Position numbers and translations under genes: made by a program. The notes beneath the pieces were generated by a model. That model saw only the letters and a list, made by a program, of their open reading frames with translations. It was not told the origin of the DNA and searched no databases. This document shows positions 15,771 through 25,402 of a stretch of 64,000 nt of DNA, piece by piece. This DNA comes from Flavobacterium cellulosilyticum (GTDB lineage Bacteria; Bacteroidota; Bacteroidia; Flavobacteriales; Flavobacteriaceae). The stretch covers positions 857,393 to 921,392 of the forward strand of contig NZ_SMFK01000001.1 in the NCBI RefSeq assembly GCF_004349355.1, read 5' to 3'. Numbering within the stretch: position 1 is the first letter of the stretch; each line of letters starts with the position of its first letter.

Positions 15771-16496
15771 TTAATTTCTTCCTTTTTCAGTTGGATATAA
15801 ATTAGGTAAATTCTCGCTTTGCCAATATTGCTTTGTGTCAATATCCATAATAGTCAAAGGTCCTTTGAAAGCTGCTCCTGTGTCTATATTCAATACATTG
15901 GCCATTTGAACAGGAACTGTTTCGTTTATTCTGGTAACGGGGGTATGACCAATGTAGATTTCTTTATATAAAGTCAATCGTTTTGGATAGAGCAAATCAT
16001 CTGTTGTCATTTTTTTATCTAAGGCCAACGCCATTTCCCAAAGGGATCTGTCCCAAGAAAATAGTTTTGGAAAATATTCAAAAGTAACTCCATTCATATT
16101 GGTAAAACCGGCATGAATAAACAGTCGATTTTCATCGTCGAGATAATAATTTTCTAAAGTTTTTATAAACTCAATATGTTGGTCAATAGTTTCCTGTTCA
16201 ACTTTTGCATAAGCCAAAACGGTAGATTCTCCACCATGTTGATACCACATTGGATTGTCTTTGCTATTTGTGAGCCAATCTAACAATAATTCATCGTGAT
16301 TCCCCAGAATGCAGATACAATTATGTGTGGTTTTAAGTGCTATTAAATAATCAATAACTTGTGGCGATTGACTCCATCCATCTACATAGTCACCCAGAAA
16401 AATTAGGGTGTCTTTAGGGGTAACCTTGGCTCTTTCCATGATTTGGTGTAAAGCACGCAATCCACCATGAATGTCACCTATAACTAATGTTCTCAT
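15771..16496 (-). CDS. Metallophosphoesterase (PrpA-like serine/threonine phosphatase)
   Basis: A 241-residue calcineurin-like phosphoesterase. The metal-binding motifs are GDIHG (7-11), GDYVDG (35-40) and GNHDE (65-69), with later histidines in IHAGF and GHTP. The size and motif spacing fit bacterial PPP-type serine/threonine phosphatases such as PrpA or symmetrical Ap4A hydrolase-like enzymes; the exact substrate is not decided by sequence. No signal peptide is present, so it should be cytoplasmic. Confidence 0.88.
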   Translation of the reverse strand: MRTLVIGDIHGGLRALHQIMERAKVTPKDTLIFLGDYVDGWSQSPQVIDYLIALKTTHNCICILGNHDELLLDWLTNSKDNPMWYQHGGESTVLAYAKVEQETIDQHIEFIKTLENYYLDDENRLFIHAGFTNMNGVTFEYFPKLFSWDRSLWEMALALDKKMTTDDLLYPKRLTLYKEIYIGHTPVTRINETVPVQMANVLNIDTGAAFKGPLTIMDIDTKQYWQSENLPNLYPTEKGRN

Positions 16497-16599
16497 TTAA
16501 TATTTTTTGGTTTTTATTAATCTAAATAATTTACGAAATTCCTAAATTATACGTTGATTTAAAAAAGTTCAATTTGAGAATTTGCGGTTAAATTTTGTT

Positions 16600-17739
16600 T
16601 CACTGCACGTCGTATTTCATCTTCCTCAAAATTCGCAACGATTCTTTGAATGACAAATATACAGAAGTGAAAGGTTTTAAAAGAGATTTAGCATCTATCA
16701 ATTTTTGTTTGGCTTCTTCAAATCCGTTGAGGTAACACACCATAAAAGTCGAAGGTAAATTATCTAAGTCTTTAAGTTCTCGTTGTGTTAAGCTAAGCCC
16801 TTTTTGGAGTTTATTTAAAAGAGCAATGTTCGAATTGTAAATGTGATACAACATTTTTTTATTGAATTCTGGTGGTTGAAAGAGTATTTTACGTTCTATA
16901 TTATAATACCCATTATCATAAAAACGGATGGTTTGTTGCTCTAATGGATAATAACTTGTTTTGTCGTTCAGTCCTAAAGAAACGTATTCTATAATTGTAA
17001 AAGAATCCTCGTCAAAAGTAATTGTTACGACATCCTGAGCTGAATAAAAAAGTTTGATTTGCTCATTGATAAGTTCAATATCCACACGAGAAAGGTAGGT
17101 TTTGTCACGAGATCTTTTCGGAATTCCAGCCCAACAAATAACAAATAATTCTTTGAAAACCTTGTATTTTGGCGCCATATCTTTGTGACGGTAATTCAAA
17201 AAATCAATCACCCCATCAAGAGTGTATTCTATACTGTTTCGGGAATTGTTTTCAATACCAATGACAGTTTCTGTATTTTGATAATTTTTCTCGATTTCCC
17301 CTTCTACGGGGCTGGTATTGCTGCCACGACGAATAAAAACGCTATTCGCTGGAATCGTATGAATTCCTTTTTTGAAAAAGGAGGTTTTGCTATTCGCTTT
17401 TATAGTAACTAAACCTATGACTCTGTCTTTGGGTAAATTAGGAAAAGGGATATTTTCATATTGAATTTTTGGTGGATTTTCGAGATAAGCATTTACTAAG
17501 TTTTGAATGCGGCTATCGTCGAAAAAATCATCACCCACAATTTCATTATCTTGATCTTCAACTCCCACAACAATATAGGAATTATTGGCGGGATTTGAGT
17601 TGGATAAGGCACAGATATGTTTCAAAAACTTTGCTTTTCCCTCCCGTGCATGCAAATTTAACTGTCGTTTTTTGTCATAAAAACTGCTCTCATCATTGTG
17701 AGCTAAGAGGTTTTTTATGAGCAAACGTTTGTTAATCAC
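16600..17739 (-). CDS. AlbA_2 (Schlafen-like) domain protein
   Basis: A 379-residue protein. Residues of about 20-150 fit the AlbA_2/Schlafen domain: the REGKAKFLKHICALSN helix, a strand SYIVVGVED, and the FIRRGSNTSP strand that normally follows a VYIR-type motif. The C-terminal half contains no known domain. AlbA_2 proteins bind nucleic acid and in many cases act in transcription control or defence, but nothing here fixes the role. Transcribed in the opposite direction to the bat operon; a single gene unit next to an SDR gene. Confidence 0.72.
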   Translation of the reverse strand: MINKRLLIKNLLAHNDESSFYDKKRQLNLHAREGKAKFLKHICALSNSNPANNSYIVVGVEDQDNEIVGDDFFDDSRIQNLVNAYLENPPKIQYENIPFPNLPKDRVIGLVTIKANSKTSFFKKGIHTIPANSVFIRRGSNTSPVEGEIEKNYQNTETVIGIENNSRNSIEYTLDGVIDFLNYRHKDMAPKYKVFKELFVICWAGIPKRSRDKTYLSRVDIELINEQIKLFYSAQDVVTITFDEDSFTIIEYVSLGLNDKTSYYPLEQQTIRFYDNGYYNIERKILFQPPEFNKKMLYHIYNSNIALLNKLQKGLSLTQRELKDLDNLPSTFMVCYLNGFEEAKQKLIDAKSLLKPFTSVYLSFKESLRILRKMKYDVQ

Positions 17740-17789
17740 TTTAAATAGAGGTTTTCGAATTCAGGTTTTAAAACTGAAGTTGTAGGTTT

Positions 17790-18551
17790 TTAGGCATTCA
17801 AGGATCGATTTACAATTGTAGCAGATCCTTGTGCGGTTGCCATTACAATCAAATCAAAGATGTTTACATGAGGAGGTCTCGAAACGACAAAATGAATAAT
17901 ATCTGCAATATCTTCAGCTTGCAAGGGTGTTAAACCTTTATAAACAGTAGCGGCTTTATCTTTATTTCCTTTAAAACGAACTTCGCTAAACTCCGTTTCA
18001 ACCATTCCGGGATGAATGGCACTTACTCTAATTCCGTAGGGATTTAAGTCCATTTTCATGCTTTTGTTCAACGCATCAACAGCATGTTTTGTGGCGCAAT
18101 ATACATTCCCATTGGGATACACTTCTTTTCCTGCAGTAGAACCAATATTGATGATATGTCCTGATTTTCGTTCGATCATTTGCGGAATAATTGCTTTGGA
18201 AACATACAAAAGACCTTTTACGTTGATGTCAATCATCGCATCCCAGTCGTCTAAATTCCCATTTTGAATAGGGTCTAAACCATGTGCATTTCCAGCATTA
18301 TTTATTAAAACATCAATTTTTGAAAACGGCTCAGGCAAAGAATGTATGCTTTCGAAAACTGCTTTTTTATCACGAACATCAAAACATAAAGTATGGATTT
18401 CAGTAAATTCAGAAAGTTCTTTTTTGAGCGAAGTCAATCGTTCTTCTCTTCGCCCACAGATGATAATTTTGTAATTATTTTTTGCTAATATTCGAGCCGT
18501 TGCTCTGCCAATTCCACTTGTTGCTCCAGTTACTAGGGCTATTTTAGTCAT
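17790..18551 (-). CDS. SDR family NADP-dependent oxidoreductase (YdfG-like)
   Basis: A 253-residue classical short-chain dehydrogenase: TGATSGIG (8-15) as the cofactor loop, NNAG (84-87), catalytic Ser138 and Tyr151-x3-Lys155 (YCATK). ICGRR after the second strand favours NADP over NAD. Its closest named relatives are YdfG-like 3-hydroxy acid (serine, 3-hydroxypropionate) dehydrogenases. The start overlaps no other gene; the aldo/keto reductase gene upstream ends 23 bases before it, so the two redox genes likely form an operon. Confidence 0.87.
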   Translation of the reverse strand: MTKIALVTGATSGIGRATARILAKNNYKIIICGRREERLTSLKKELSEFTEIHTLCFDVRDKKAVFESIHSLPEPFSKIDVLINNAGNAHGLDPIQNGNLDDWDAMIDINVKGLLYVSKAIIPQMIERKSGHIINIGSTAGKEVYPNGNVYCATKHAVDALNKSMKMDLNPYGIRVSAIHPGMVETEFSEVRFKGNKDKAATVYKGLTPLQAEDIADIIHFVVSRPPHVNIFDLIVMATAQGSATIVNRSLNA

Positions 18552-18574
18552 AATTTATAGTTGTTTTTTTTATT

Positions 18575-19447
18575 TTAAGGAACTTTTTTTCCGGCACTTT
18601 CCGTCCAGAAAGCAAACCAATCTTCTAGTTCCATTTCGATGGATGTAGTCTTCATCAAATTAGTAATTCTGGTTTTGTCGGCGGTGCCAATGACAGGTAA
18701 AATTCCTGACGGATGTTTCATAATCCAAGCCAACAGCAATATGTCAATTGAAACGTTATATTTCAACGAAAGTTGTGTCGCTAGTTTTATAATTCGAATT
18801 GATTTTTCATCCTCTTTTTTAAAGACAGAACCAAGTGGGGACCAACACATTGGCTGAATGCCATTTACTTGCATATGGTCTAAACTCCCGTTGAGCATCG
18901 CATCAAAATGAGTAACCGAAAACTCGATTTGGTTGTAATTTACTTTTATTTTTGTCTGAATTAAATCCGTTTGACTTGGAGTAAAATTGGAAACTCCAAC
19001 ATCCAGAATTTTTCCTTCCGTTTTAAGTTTTTCAATCGCTTCGGCAATTTCATCAACTTGCATTAACGGACTTGGTCGGTGTATTAAAAGCAGGTCCAAA
19101 TAATCAGTTTTCAAATTCTTTAAAGATTGTTCTACGGACCAAATTATATGAGATTTAGCATAGTCGTAATGGTGGACAATTGTTCCTCTTTTTTCTGATG
19201 GTAATTGGATGCCACATTTTGAAATCATTTGAATTTTATCTCTTTCGATTCGGCTTTCGCCAAAAGCATCGCCAAAAGCGGCTTCAGTTGTGTAACCACC
19301 ATAAATATCGGCATGGTCAAATGTGGTAATTCCGGATTCGATGCATGTATTCATCAAATCAATCATTTGGAGACGATCTAAATTTCGGCCCCAAATTCCC
19401 CATGTCATCGTCCCGGCAATGATTTTGGAAAAAGGTGTTTTATTCAT
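18575..19447 (-). CDS. Aldo/keto reductase (YdhF-like)
   Basis: A 290-residue TIM-barrel reductase. The tetrad is Asp44, Tyr49 (FDHADIYGG), Lys77 (ISKCGI) and His in LLLIHRP, followed by the VGVSNF and cofactor-binding GTADKTRI segments. It reduces aldehydes or ketones with NADPH; the length and the GTMTWGIWG start match YdhF-type members with unknown natural substrate. It is the first gene of a two-gene unit with the SDR gene. Confidence 0.87.
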   Translation of the reverse strand: MNKTPFSKIIAGTMTWGIWGRNLDRLQMIDLMNTCIESGITTFDHADIYGGYTTEAAFGDAFGESRIERDKIQMISKCGIQLPSEKRGTIVHHYDYAKSHIIWSVEQSLKNLKTDYLDLLLIHRPSPLMQVDEIAEAIEKLKTEGKILDVGVSNFTPSQTDLIQTKIKVNYNQIEFSVTHFDAMLNGSLDHMQVNGIQPMCWSPLGSVFKKEDEKSIRIIKLATQLSLKYNVSIDILLLAWIMKHPSGILPVIGTADKTRITNLMKTTSIEMELEDWFAFWTESAGKKVP

Positions 19448-19586
19448 AAGTTTATATTGATTATTATTTACTAGTGAATCCTCTATTTTATGGAGGATTT
19501 ATTTAAAACTATAAAATTATGAAAAGACTATCACAAATCATCCTTAAAATTGAGATTTTATAAGAAGTTTTAACCATTTTTTAACA

Positions 19587-19614
19587 TTGAACTTATAAAA
19601 AAAAATTCAATTTG
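19587..19614 (+). promoter_or_regulatory. Promoter of the bat operon
   Basis: TTG at 19587-19589 and TCAATTTG at 19607-19614 (one mismatch to TAnnTTTG) with 17 bases between. The first gene starts at 19662. Confidence 0.45.
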
Positions 19615-19661
19615 CACCATCAAAATGGATGAACACAATTTACAGAAATTAAAATAGAAAA

Positions 19662-20666
19662 ATGGAAGAAAATACAGCTACTATGGACATTAGAGCAATC
19701 AATGAGAAAATAGAAAGAGAAAGTGCTTTTATCGATTTGCTTACTATGGAAATGAATAAAGTTATCGTAGGTCAAAAACATATGATCGAACGATTGTTAA
19801 TTGGACTCTTAGGTCAAGGACACATCTTATTAGAAGGAGTTCCAGGTTTAGCAAAAACTTTAGCTATTAACACCTTGTCGCAAGCCGTTCACGGATCTTT
19901 TAGCCGTATCCAGTTTACACCAGATTTATTACCAGCTGATGTTGTGGGAACCATGATTTACAACATAAAATCCAATGAATTTTCTATAAAAAAAGGACCT
20001 ATTTTTGCCAATTTCGTTCTTGCGGATGAGATAAATCGTGCGCCAGCAAAAGTGCAATCGGCTTTGTTAGAAGCGATGCAAGAAAAGCAAGTGACTATTG
20101 GCGACACCACTTTCAAACTAGACAGACCCTTTTTAGTTTTGGCAACGCAAAACCCAATCGAACAAGAAGGAACCTATCCTTTGCCAGAAGCGCAAGTCGA
20201 TCGTTTTATGTTGAAAACGGTGATTGATTACCCTAAAATGGAAGACGAAAGAATGGTAGTTCGTCAAAACCTAAAAGGAAATTACGAAAAAGTAAATCAA
20301 GTGGTTTCTATAGAGCAAATATTGCGTGCGCAAGAAGCGGTTCGTGAGGTTTATATGGACGAAAAAATAGAGAAATACATTCTTGATATTGTTTTTGCCA
20401 CTCGTTACCCAGAAAAATATAAATTGGCTGATTTGAAACCTTTAATTAGTTTTGGAGCTTCTCCACGTGGAAGTATCAATCTCGCCAATGCAGCGAAATG
20501 TTACGCTTTCATCAAACGCCGTGGGTATGTAATTCCAGAAGACGTTCGCGCCGTAGTTCACGATGTCTTGCGTCATAGAATTGGAATCACCTATGAGGCC
20601 GAGGCCGAAAATATTACTTCAGTTGATATTATCAACAAAATTGTAAACGAAATCGAAGTACCGTAA
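19662..20666 (+). CDS. moxR: MoxR-family AAA ATPase
   Basis: A 334-residue AAA+ protein of the MoxR class: Walker A GVPGLAKT (59-66), Walker B with ADEINRA, a sensor region ATQNP and the FASGAPR-like SFGASPRGS near the C-terminus. MoxR proteins act as chaperone-like ATPases on von Willebrand A proteins. It is the first gene of the bat operon and is followed by a DUF58 gene, the standard order. An in-frame alternative start is less likely because the ATG at 19662 opens a complete family-length protein. Confidence 0.92.
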   Translation: MEENTATMDIRAINEKIERESAFIDLLTMEMNKVIVGQKHMIERLLIGLLGQGHILLEGVPGLAKTLAINTLSQAVHGSFSRIQFTPDLLPADVVGTMIYNIKSNEFSIKKGPIFANFVLADEINRAPAKVQSALLEAMQEKQVTIGDTTFKLDRPFLVLATQNPIEQEGTYPLPEAQVDRFMLKTVIDYPKMEDERMVVRQNLKGNYEKVNQVVSIEQILRAQEAVREVYMDEKIEKYILDIVFATRYPEKYKLADLKPLISFGASPRGSINLANAAKCYAFIKRRGYVIPEDVRAVVHDVLRHRIGITYEAEAENITSVDIINKIVNEIEVP

Positions 20667-20746
20667 AAAAGATTTTAGATTTTAGATTGCAGATTTTAGA
20701 TTTTAGATCTGAAATCATCATTCGTTAATCAACAATCAACAATCAG

Positions 20747-21610
20747 ATGGATACAAAAGACCTCTTAAAAAAAGTACGAAAAATAGAAATTAAAACCCGA
20801 AGATTGAGTGATCATATCTTTTCGGGAGAATATCATACGTCTTTCAAAGGACGTGGAATGACTTTTAGCGAAGTACGTCCTTATCAATATGGAGATGATA
20901 TTCGTGCTATTGATTGGAATGTAACCGCTCGATATAACGAAGCACATGTTAAAGTTTTTGAAGAAGAACGAGAACTGACCATGATGCTAATGGTTGATAT
21001 TTCGGGCTCAGAAAGTTTTGGGTCTAAAAACCAATTCAAAAAAGATATTGTTACTGAAATTGCAGCAACAATGGCCTTTTCAGCAACACAGAATAATGAT
21101 AAAATTGGGTTGATTTTGTTTTCGGACCAAATTGAATTATACATTCCGCCAAAGAAAGGACGTTCACATGTATTGAGAATTATTCGAGAATTGATAGAGT
21201 TTCATCCTCAAAGCCAGAAAACGGATATTGCACAGGCATTGAAATTCTTGTCAAGTACACAAAAAAAGAAAGCTATCGTGTTTATGATTTCTGACTTTAT
21301 TTCAGAAGATTACGAGCACACATTAAAAATAGCTTCCAAGAAACACGATATTACAGGTATTCGAGTGTATGATATTCGTGAAGAGAAAATGCCAAACCTA
21401 GGAATGGTTTCGATGCTTGATGCCGAAACAGGCGAAACACAATTGATTAACACGGGTTCGAAAACGGTTCGTATTAATTATGAAAAGTACTATCATGAGA
21501 AAGTGAAATATTTCAAGGAAACTTTCAGCAAATCGGGAGCTGGTGTAGTAAATACAAGAGTTGACGAAAGTTATGTGACCAAATTATTAGGCTATTTTAA
21601 ATCGAGGTAA
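20747..21610 (+). CDS. DUF58 domain protein of the bat operon
   Basis: A 287-residue DUF58 protein with the hallmark RPYQYGDDIRAIDWNVTAR block at about 43-62 and a degenerate von Willebrand A domain whose MIDAS-like motif is DISGS (about 84-88). It has no membrane segment, unlike the Bat proteins downstream. In Bacteroidota it always accompanies MoxR and the BatA/B proteins and is thought to assemble with them. The 80-base gap before it holds four copies of a GATTTTAGATT word, a simple-repeat spacer typical of this genome. Confidence 0.9.
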   Translation: MDTKDLLKKVRKIEIKTRRLSDHIFSGEYHTSFKGRGMTFSEVRPYQYGDDIRAIDWNVTARYNEAHVKVFEEERELTMMLMVDISGSESFGSKNQFKKDIVTEIAATMAFSATQNNDKIGLILFSDQIELYIPPKKGRSHVLRIIRELIEFHPQSQKTDIAQALKFLSSTQKKKAIVFMISDFISEDYEHTLKIASKKHDITGIRVYDIREEKMPNLGMVSMLDAETGETQLINTGSKTVRINYEKYYHEKVKYFKETFSKSGAGVVNTRVDESYVTKLLGYFKSR

Positions 21611-21620
21611 GACAAATTAT

Positions 21621-21653
21621 AACCCTTTCAGGGTTTTGAACCCTGAAAGGGTT
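21621..21653. repeat. Perfect 15-base palindromic hairpin inside the bat operon
   Basis: AACCCTTTCAGGGTT (21621-21635) and AACCCTGAAAGGGTT (21639-21653) are perfect inverted arms around TTG. No T tract follows, so it is not a typical terminator; it looks like a dispersed REP-like element. Confidence 0.85.
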
Positions 21654-21667
21654 AAAGTTGAAAATAA

Positions 21668-23320
21668 ATGAAAAAAATATTATTTTTATTACTACTTACA
21701 ACCACCGTTTTTGCGCAGCAAAAACAAGTGTTAACAAGTATTGATACCACAAAAAATAAAATAGGTGCCGAGTTTAAACTGACGTTTACAACTTCAGTAG
21801 ATAAGGCAACAAAAGTGGTTTTTCCTAAAGCAAAAAACTTTGGGGCGCTGGAAGTGATTCAGTCGTATCCTATTGATACGGTCAAGAAAAACGACCGATA
21901 TGAATTAATTAAAAAATACGGTCTAACGCAATTTGATTCTGGAAGATACACGATTCCGAGTGTGAAAATCTTGATTAACAACAAAGCCTTTTTAACAGAT
22001 TCGCTATTAGTTGAAGTTGCCAATGTTCAGGTCGATACATTGAGACAGAAGATGTATGATATTAAAGATATCGTAAAAGTAGAAGACTCGATTGGTGATT
22101 GGTGGAAATACCTATTAGGGTTGCTATTGTTACTAGGTGTTGGAGCTTTGATATATTGGTTTGTCAAAAAAAGACAAAAAGCTAAAATAGAGGAGGAAAT
22201 TTATAAATCACCCATCGAAAAAGCAACCAGCTTGCTTAACAATTTAGAAAAGAAAGAGCTTTGGCAACACGGGGAAGTAAAAGCATATTACAGTGAATTG
22301 ACCGATATTGTTCGAAATTATATTGAAGAAGCCATAGAAATTCCAGCAATGGAAAGCACCACTTCAGAATTGATAGCGGGACTTAAAGTAGCTTCTAAGA
22401 AAAAGAAAATGAAGCTTTCGCAAGAAACCATCGAGAATTTGTTTGTAGTTTTAAAACAAGCCGATTTAGTGAAGTTTGCCAAATCAAAACCATTGGATTT
22501 TGAAATTACCGAAGACAGAAAAAAAATTGAAAGAGCCATTGTTACCTTGGATAAATCTATTCCTGTTGTCGTTCAAACCGAAGACGATTTGTTGCTGAAT
22601 GAAATGCAACGTCAGGCACAATTAAAAAGAGAACTAGAAAAACAAAGAAAAAAGAGAATTGCAATTACGGTAATCTCGGTATTTATGTTGCTTTTTATAA
22701 CGACCTCTTATTTTGTTGTTACCAAAGGTTTTGATTATGTTATAGATAATGTTTTTGGGAATTCATCAAAGGAATTATTAGAAGGGGAATGGATACAAAG
22801 TGATTATGGAAATCCAAGTGTAAGAATCAGTACACCACAAGTCCTCGTTAGAACGGATTTGACAAAAACACTTCCAAAAGACGGATTGGCATTGATTAAA
22901 GACATGCAATCGTTCACTGATGGTAGTATGAAAGCTAATTTTTATATAGTACTTTCAACCTTACATTTCAAACCAGATGCAAATGCTGGCGAGCAGGGTG
23001 AGCAAAAGCAAATTGACTTATCAAAAGCGCTTGAAGGAGCTTTGCAAACATTAGAGTCACAAGGAGCACAAAATATGATTGTGAAACAAGAAGATTTTCA
23101 AACTAATGAAGGAATTAAAGGAATAAAAGGTTACGGTACGTTCTCTAAAATTGATGCTGAAAATAAAAGTAGTGCTAAGTTATATTATGAAGCATTAATT
23201 TTTAGTCAAGACGGCGGATTGCAGCAAATTATCATTATTCATGAAGAAGGGGATAAATATGCTAATGAAATTACCGATAAAATATTAAGCTCTGTTGAAC
23301 TTCAAAATACAAAACAATAA
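21668..23320 (+). CDS. BatD-like membrane protein with C-terminal periplasmic domain
   Basis: A 550-residue protein with a signal peptide (MKKILFLLLLTTTVFAQQ), a beta-rich N-terminal domain like that of BatD (about 20-135), a membrane helix (about 147-165), a cytoplasmic helical domain of about 165-330, and a second membrane helix (about 336-356) followed by a 190-residue domain outside. It ends with its stop codon sharing one base with the batA start. The extra C-terminal domain is not found in the second BatD of this operon. It probably takes part in the same aerotolerance complex; a precise function is not known. Confidence 0.75.
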   Translation: MKKILFLLLLTTTVFAQQKQVLTSIDTTKNKIGAEFKLTFTTSVDKATKVVFPKAKNFGALEVIQSYPIDTVKKNDRYELIKKYGLTQFDSGRYTIPSVKILINNKAFLTDSLLVEVANVQVDTLRQKMYDIKDIVKVEDSIGDWWKYLLGLLLLLGVGALIYWFVKKRQKAKIEEEIYKSPIEKATSLLNNLEKKELWQHGEVKAYYSELTDIVRNYIEEAIEIPAMESTTSELIAGLKVASKKKKMKLSQETIENLFVVLKQADLVKFAKSKPLDFEITEDRKKIERAIVTLDKSIPVVVQTEDDLLLNEMQRQAQLKRELEKQRKKRIAITVISVFMLLFITTSYFVVTKGFDYVIDNVFGNSSKELLEGEWIQSDYGNPSVRISTPQVLVRTDLTKTLPKDGLALIKDMQSFTDGSMKANFYIVLSTLHFKPDANAGEQGEQKQIDLSKALEGALQTLESQGAQNMIVKQEDFQTNEGIKGIKGYGTFSKIDAENKSSAKLYYEALIFSQDGGLQQIIIIHEEGDKYANEITDKILSSVELQNTKQ

Positions 23321-24321
23321 TGGGAAAAATCACATTTTTAAACCCAGAATTCTTTTGGTTGTTTCTGTTGATTCCAGTAGCAATAGCATGGTTGATTGTG
23401 AAAAGAAACCATCAATCGGCAACATTAAAAATGAGTTCGACCAAAGGATTTAAAGGATCAAATTCGTTATTCGTTCGGTTAAAACCAATGTTGAATGTGC
23501 TTCGTTTATTGGCGTTAAGCTCGTTAATAATTGCAATGGCAAGACCTAGAACGGTAGATATAAGCAGTCAAACTAAGACAACAAGGGGAGTAGATATTGT
23601 TATGGCAATTGACGTTTCAGGAAGTATGTTGGCCAAAGATTTGAAACCAAACAGAATGGAAGCCTTAAAAAGAGTTGCTGCTGATTTTGTGGAAGAAAGG
23701 CCAAACGACAGAATAGGTTTGGTAGTTTATGCTTCTGAAGCCTACACCAAAACTCCGGTAACTAGTGATAAAGCAGTTATTCTTGAAAATATAAAAGGTA
23801 TAAAATACGATAATGTTTTGCAAGATGGAACAGGAATTGGAATGGGTTTAGCAACGGCTGTGAACCGATTAAAAGACAGTAAAGCAAAAAGCAAAGTGAT
23901 TATTCTTTTGACTGACGGTGTTAATAATGCGGGTTTTATTGAGCCTGAAACCGCTGCAGACATCGCCAAACAATACGGAATAAAAGTGTACACAATAGGA
24001 ATTGGAACCAACGGAATGGCCGATTTTCCTTATGCTGTAGCTCCAAATGGTCAATTTTTATTCCAAATGATGAAAGTAGAAATCGACGAACAATTATTGA
24101 AAAACATCGCCAGAAAAACGGATGGACAATATTTTAGAGCAACAAGCAATAGCAAGTTGGCCGAAATTTATGATTCGATTAATAAGTTAGAAACTTCGGA
24201 AATTCAAGAATTGAAATTCTATGATTATGATGAAAAATTTCGCCCTTTTGTATGGATTGCCGGTTTGTTAATGTTGGTAGAAATAGCATTACGGAACACT
24301 GTTTACAGGAGTTTTATATAA
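23320..24321 (+). CDS. batA: BatA, membrane-anchored von Willebrand A protein
   Basis: A 333-residue protein with two N-terminal membrane helices (about 8-26 and 55-75), a von Willebrand A domain with the MIDAS motif DVSGS (98-102), a Thr and LLTDGVN as metal-ligand positions, and a C-terminal membrane helix (about 308-325). The domain faces the periplasm. The Bat operon is required for aerotolerance in Bacteroides fragilis and protects against oxidative or envelope stress. Start and stop overlap their neighbours by a single base, so translation is coupled. Confidence 0.92.
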   Translation: MGKITFLNPEFFWLFLLIPVAIAWLIVKRNHQSATLKMSSTKGFKGSNSLFVRLKPMLNVLRLLALSSLIIAMARPRTVDISSQTKTTRGVDIVMAIDVSGSMLAKDLKPNRMEALKRVAADFVEERPNDRIGLVVYASEAYTKTPVTSDKAVILENIKGIKYDNVLQDGTGIGMGLATAVNRLKDSKAKSKVIILLTDGVNNAGFIEPETAADIAKQYGIKVYTIGIGTNGMADFPYAVAPNGQFLFQMMKVEIDEQLLKNIARKTDGQYFRATSNSKLAEIYDSINKLETSEIQELKFYDYDEKFRPFVWIAGLLMLVEIALRNTVYRSFI

Positions 24322-24367
24322 AAACATTGCTTTTGGCTTCTGGCTAATGGCTAATTACTTTTTAAGA

Positions 24368-25402
24368 ATGGAATTAGACGAATCAAAATATTTATACCTT
24401 CTTTTTATACTACCCATATTGGTGGTGGTTTTTCTATACAATCAATATTGGAAAAAAAAGAAGAAAAGAGAATTTGGTGATTTAGATTTGGTTAAAAAAC
24501 TGAGTCCAGAAAGCTCTATTTTTAAGCCAATTTTAAAATTGGTAGTATTGCTTTTGGCATTAACAGGAATTATTTTAGGATTGGTAAATCCAAAAATTGG
24601 AACAAAAATGGAAACCGTAAAACGCGAAGGAATCGATATCGTATTTGCAATGGATGTTTCCAAAAGTATGTTGTCTGAAGATGTGGCGCCAAGCAGATTA
24701 GAAAAAAGCAAGCAGATCGTTTCTCAAATTATCAATCAATTGGGGAATGACAGAATAGGAATTGTAGCTTATGCTGCCAGTGCTTTTCCAGTATTGCCAA
24801 TAACCTCTGATTATAGTGTTGCAAAAATGTTTCTTCAAAGTATGAACACTGATATTGTTTCATCGCAAGGAACCTCATTGGACTCAGCCATTAAATTATC
24901 GGCAACCTATTTTGACGAAAAAAGCAAAACCAGTAAATTATTGATTCTAATTTCAGATGGAGAAGATCATTCTGAAGGAGCAGAAGCTGCAGCAGAAGAA
25001 GCCAATAAAATGGGAATGAAAATTATTACCATTGGTGTTGGAACTGAAAAAGGAGGTACAATTCCAATAAGAGTAAATAATGTTATTCAACATTATCAAA
25101 GAGATAACAACAATGAGGTGGTTATAACAAAATTAAACCAAGAAGGGTTAAAGGCGATTGCCAAAGCCACAAAAGGAGGTTATGTTTATGGTGATAACAC
25201 AAAAAACGTATTGGAATACGTAAAAAATGCACTTAATAATATCCAAAAAACCGAATTTGAATCGACTCAAATGGCCGATTTCCAATCCCAATTTCAATGG
25301 TTTTTAGGTTTTGCTTTTGTCTTATTGTTTTTAGATGTTTTCTTATTGGAAAGAAAGACAAAATGGGTACAAAAGTTGAATTTATTTAACGAAAAAGAAT
25401 AA
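24368..25402 (+). CDS. batB: BatB, membrane-anchored von Willebrand A protein
   Basis: A 344-residue paralogue of BatA with two membrane helices at its N-terminus (about 7-25 and 52-75), MIDAS DVSKS (96-100), the ISDGEDHS segment and a C-terminal membrane helix. A longer frame opens at 24347 but adds only seven residues; ATG 24368 (MELDESKYLYLLF) fits the family start. Between batA and batB lie 46 bases. The last base of the stop is shared with the batC start. Confidence 0.9.
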   Translation: MELDESKYLYLLFILPILVVVFLYNQYWKKKKKREFGDLDLVKKLSPESSIFKPILKLVVLLLALTGIILGLVNPKIGTKMETVKREGIDIVFAMDVSKSMLSEDVAPSRLEKSKQIVSQIINQLGNDRIGIVAYAASAFPVLPITSDYSVAKMFLQSMNTDIVSSQGTSLDSAIKLSATYFDEKSKTSKLLILISDGEDHSEGAEAAAEEANKMGMKIITIGVGTEKGGTIPIRVNNVIQHYQRDNNNEVVITKLNQEGLKAIAKATKGGYVYGDNTKNVLEYVKNALNNIQKTEFESTQMADFQSQFQWFLGFAFVLLFLDVFLLERKTKWVQKLNLFNEKE

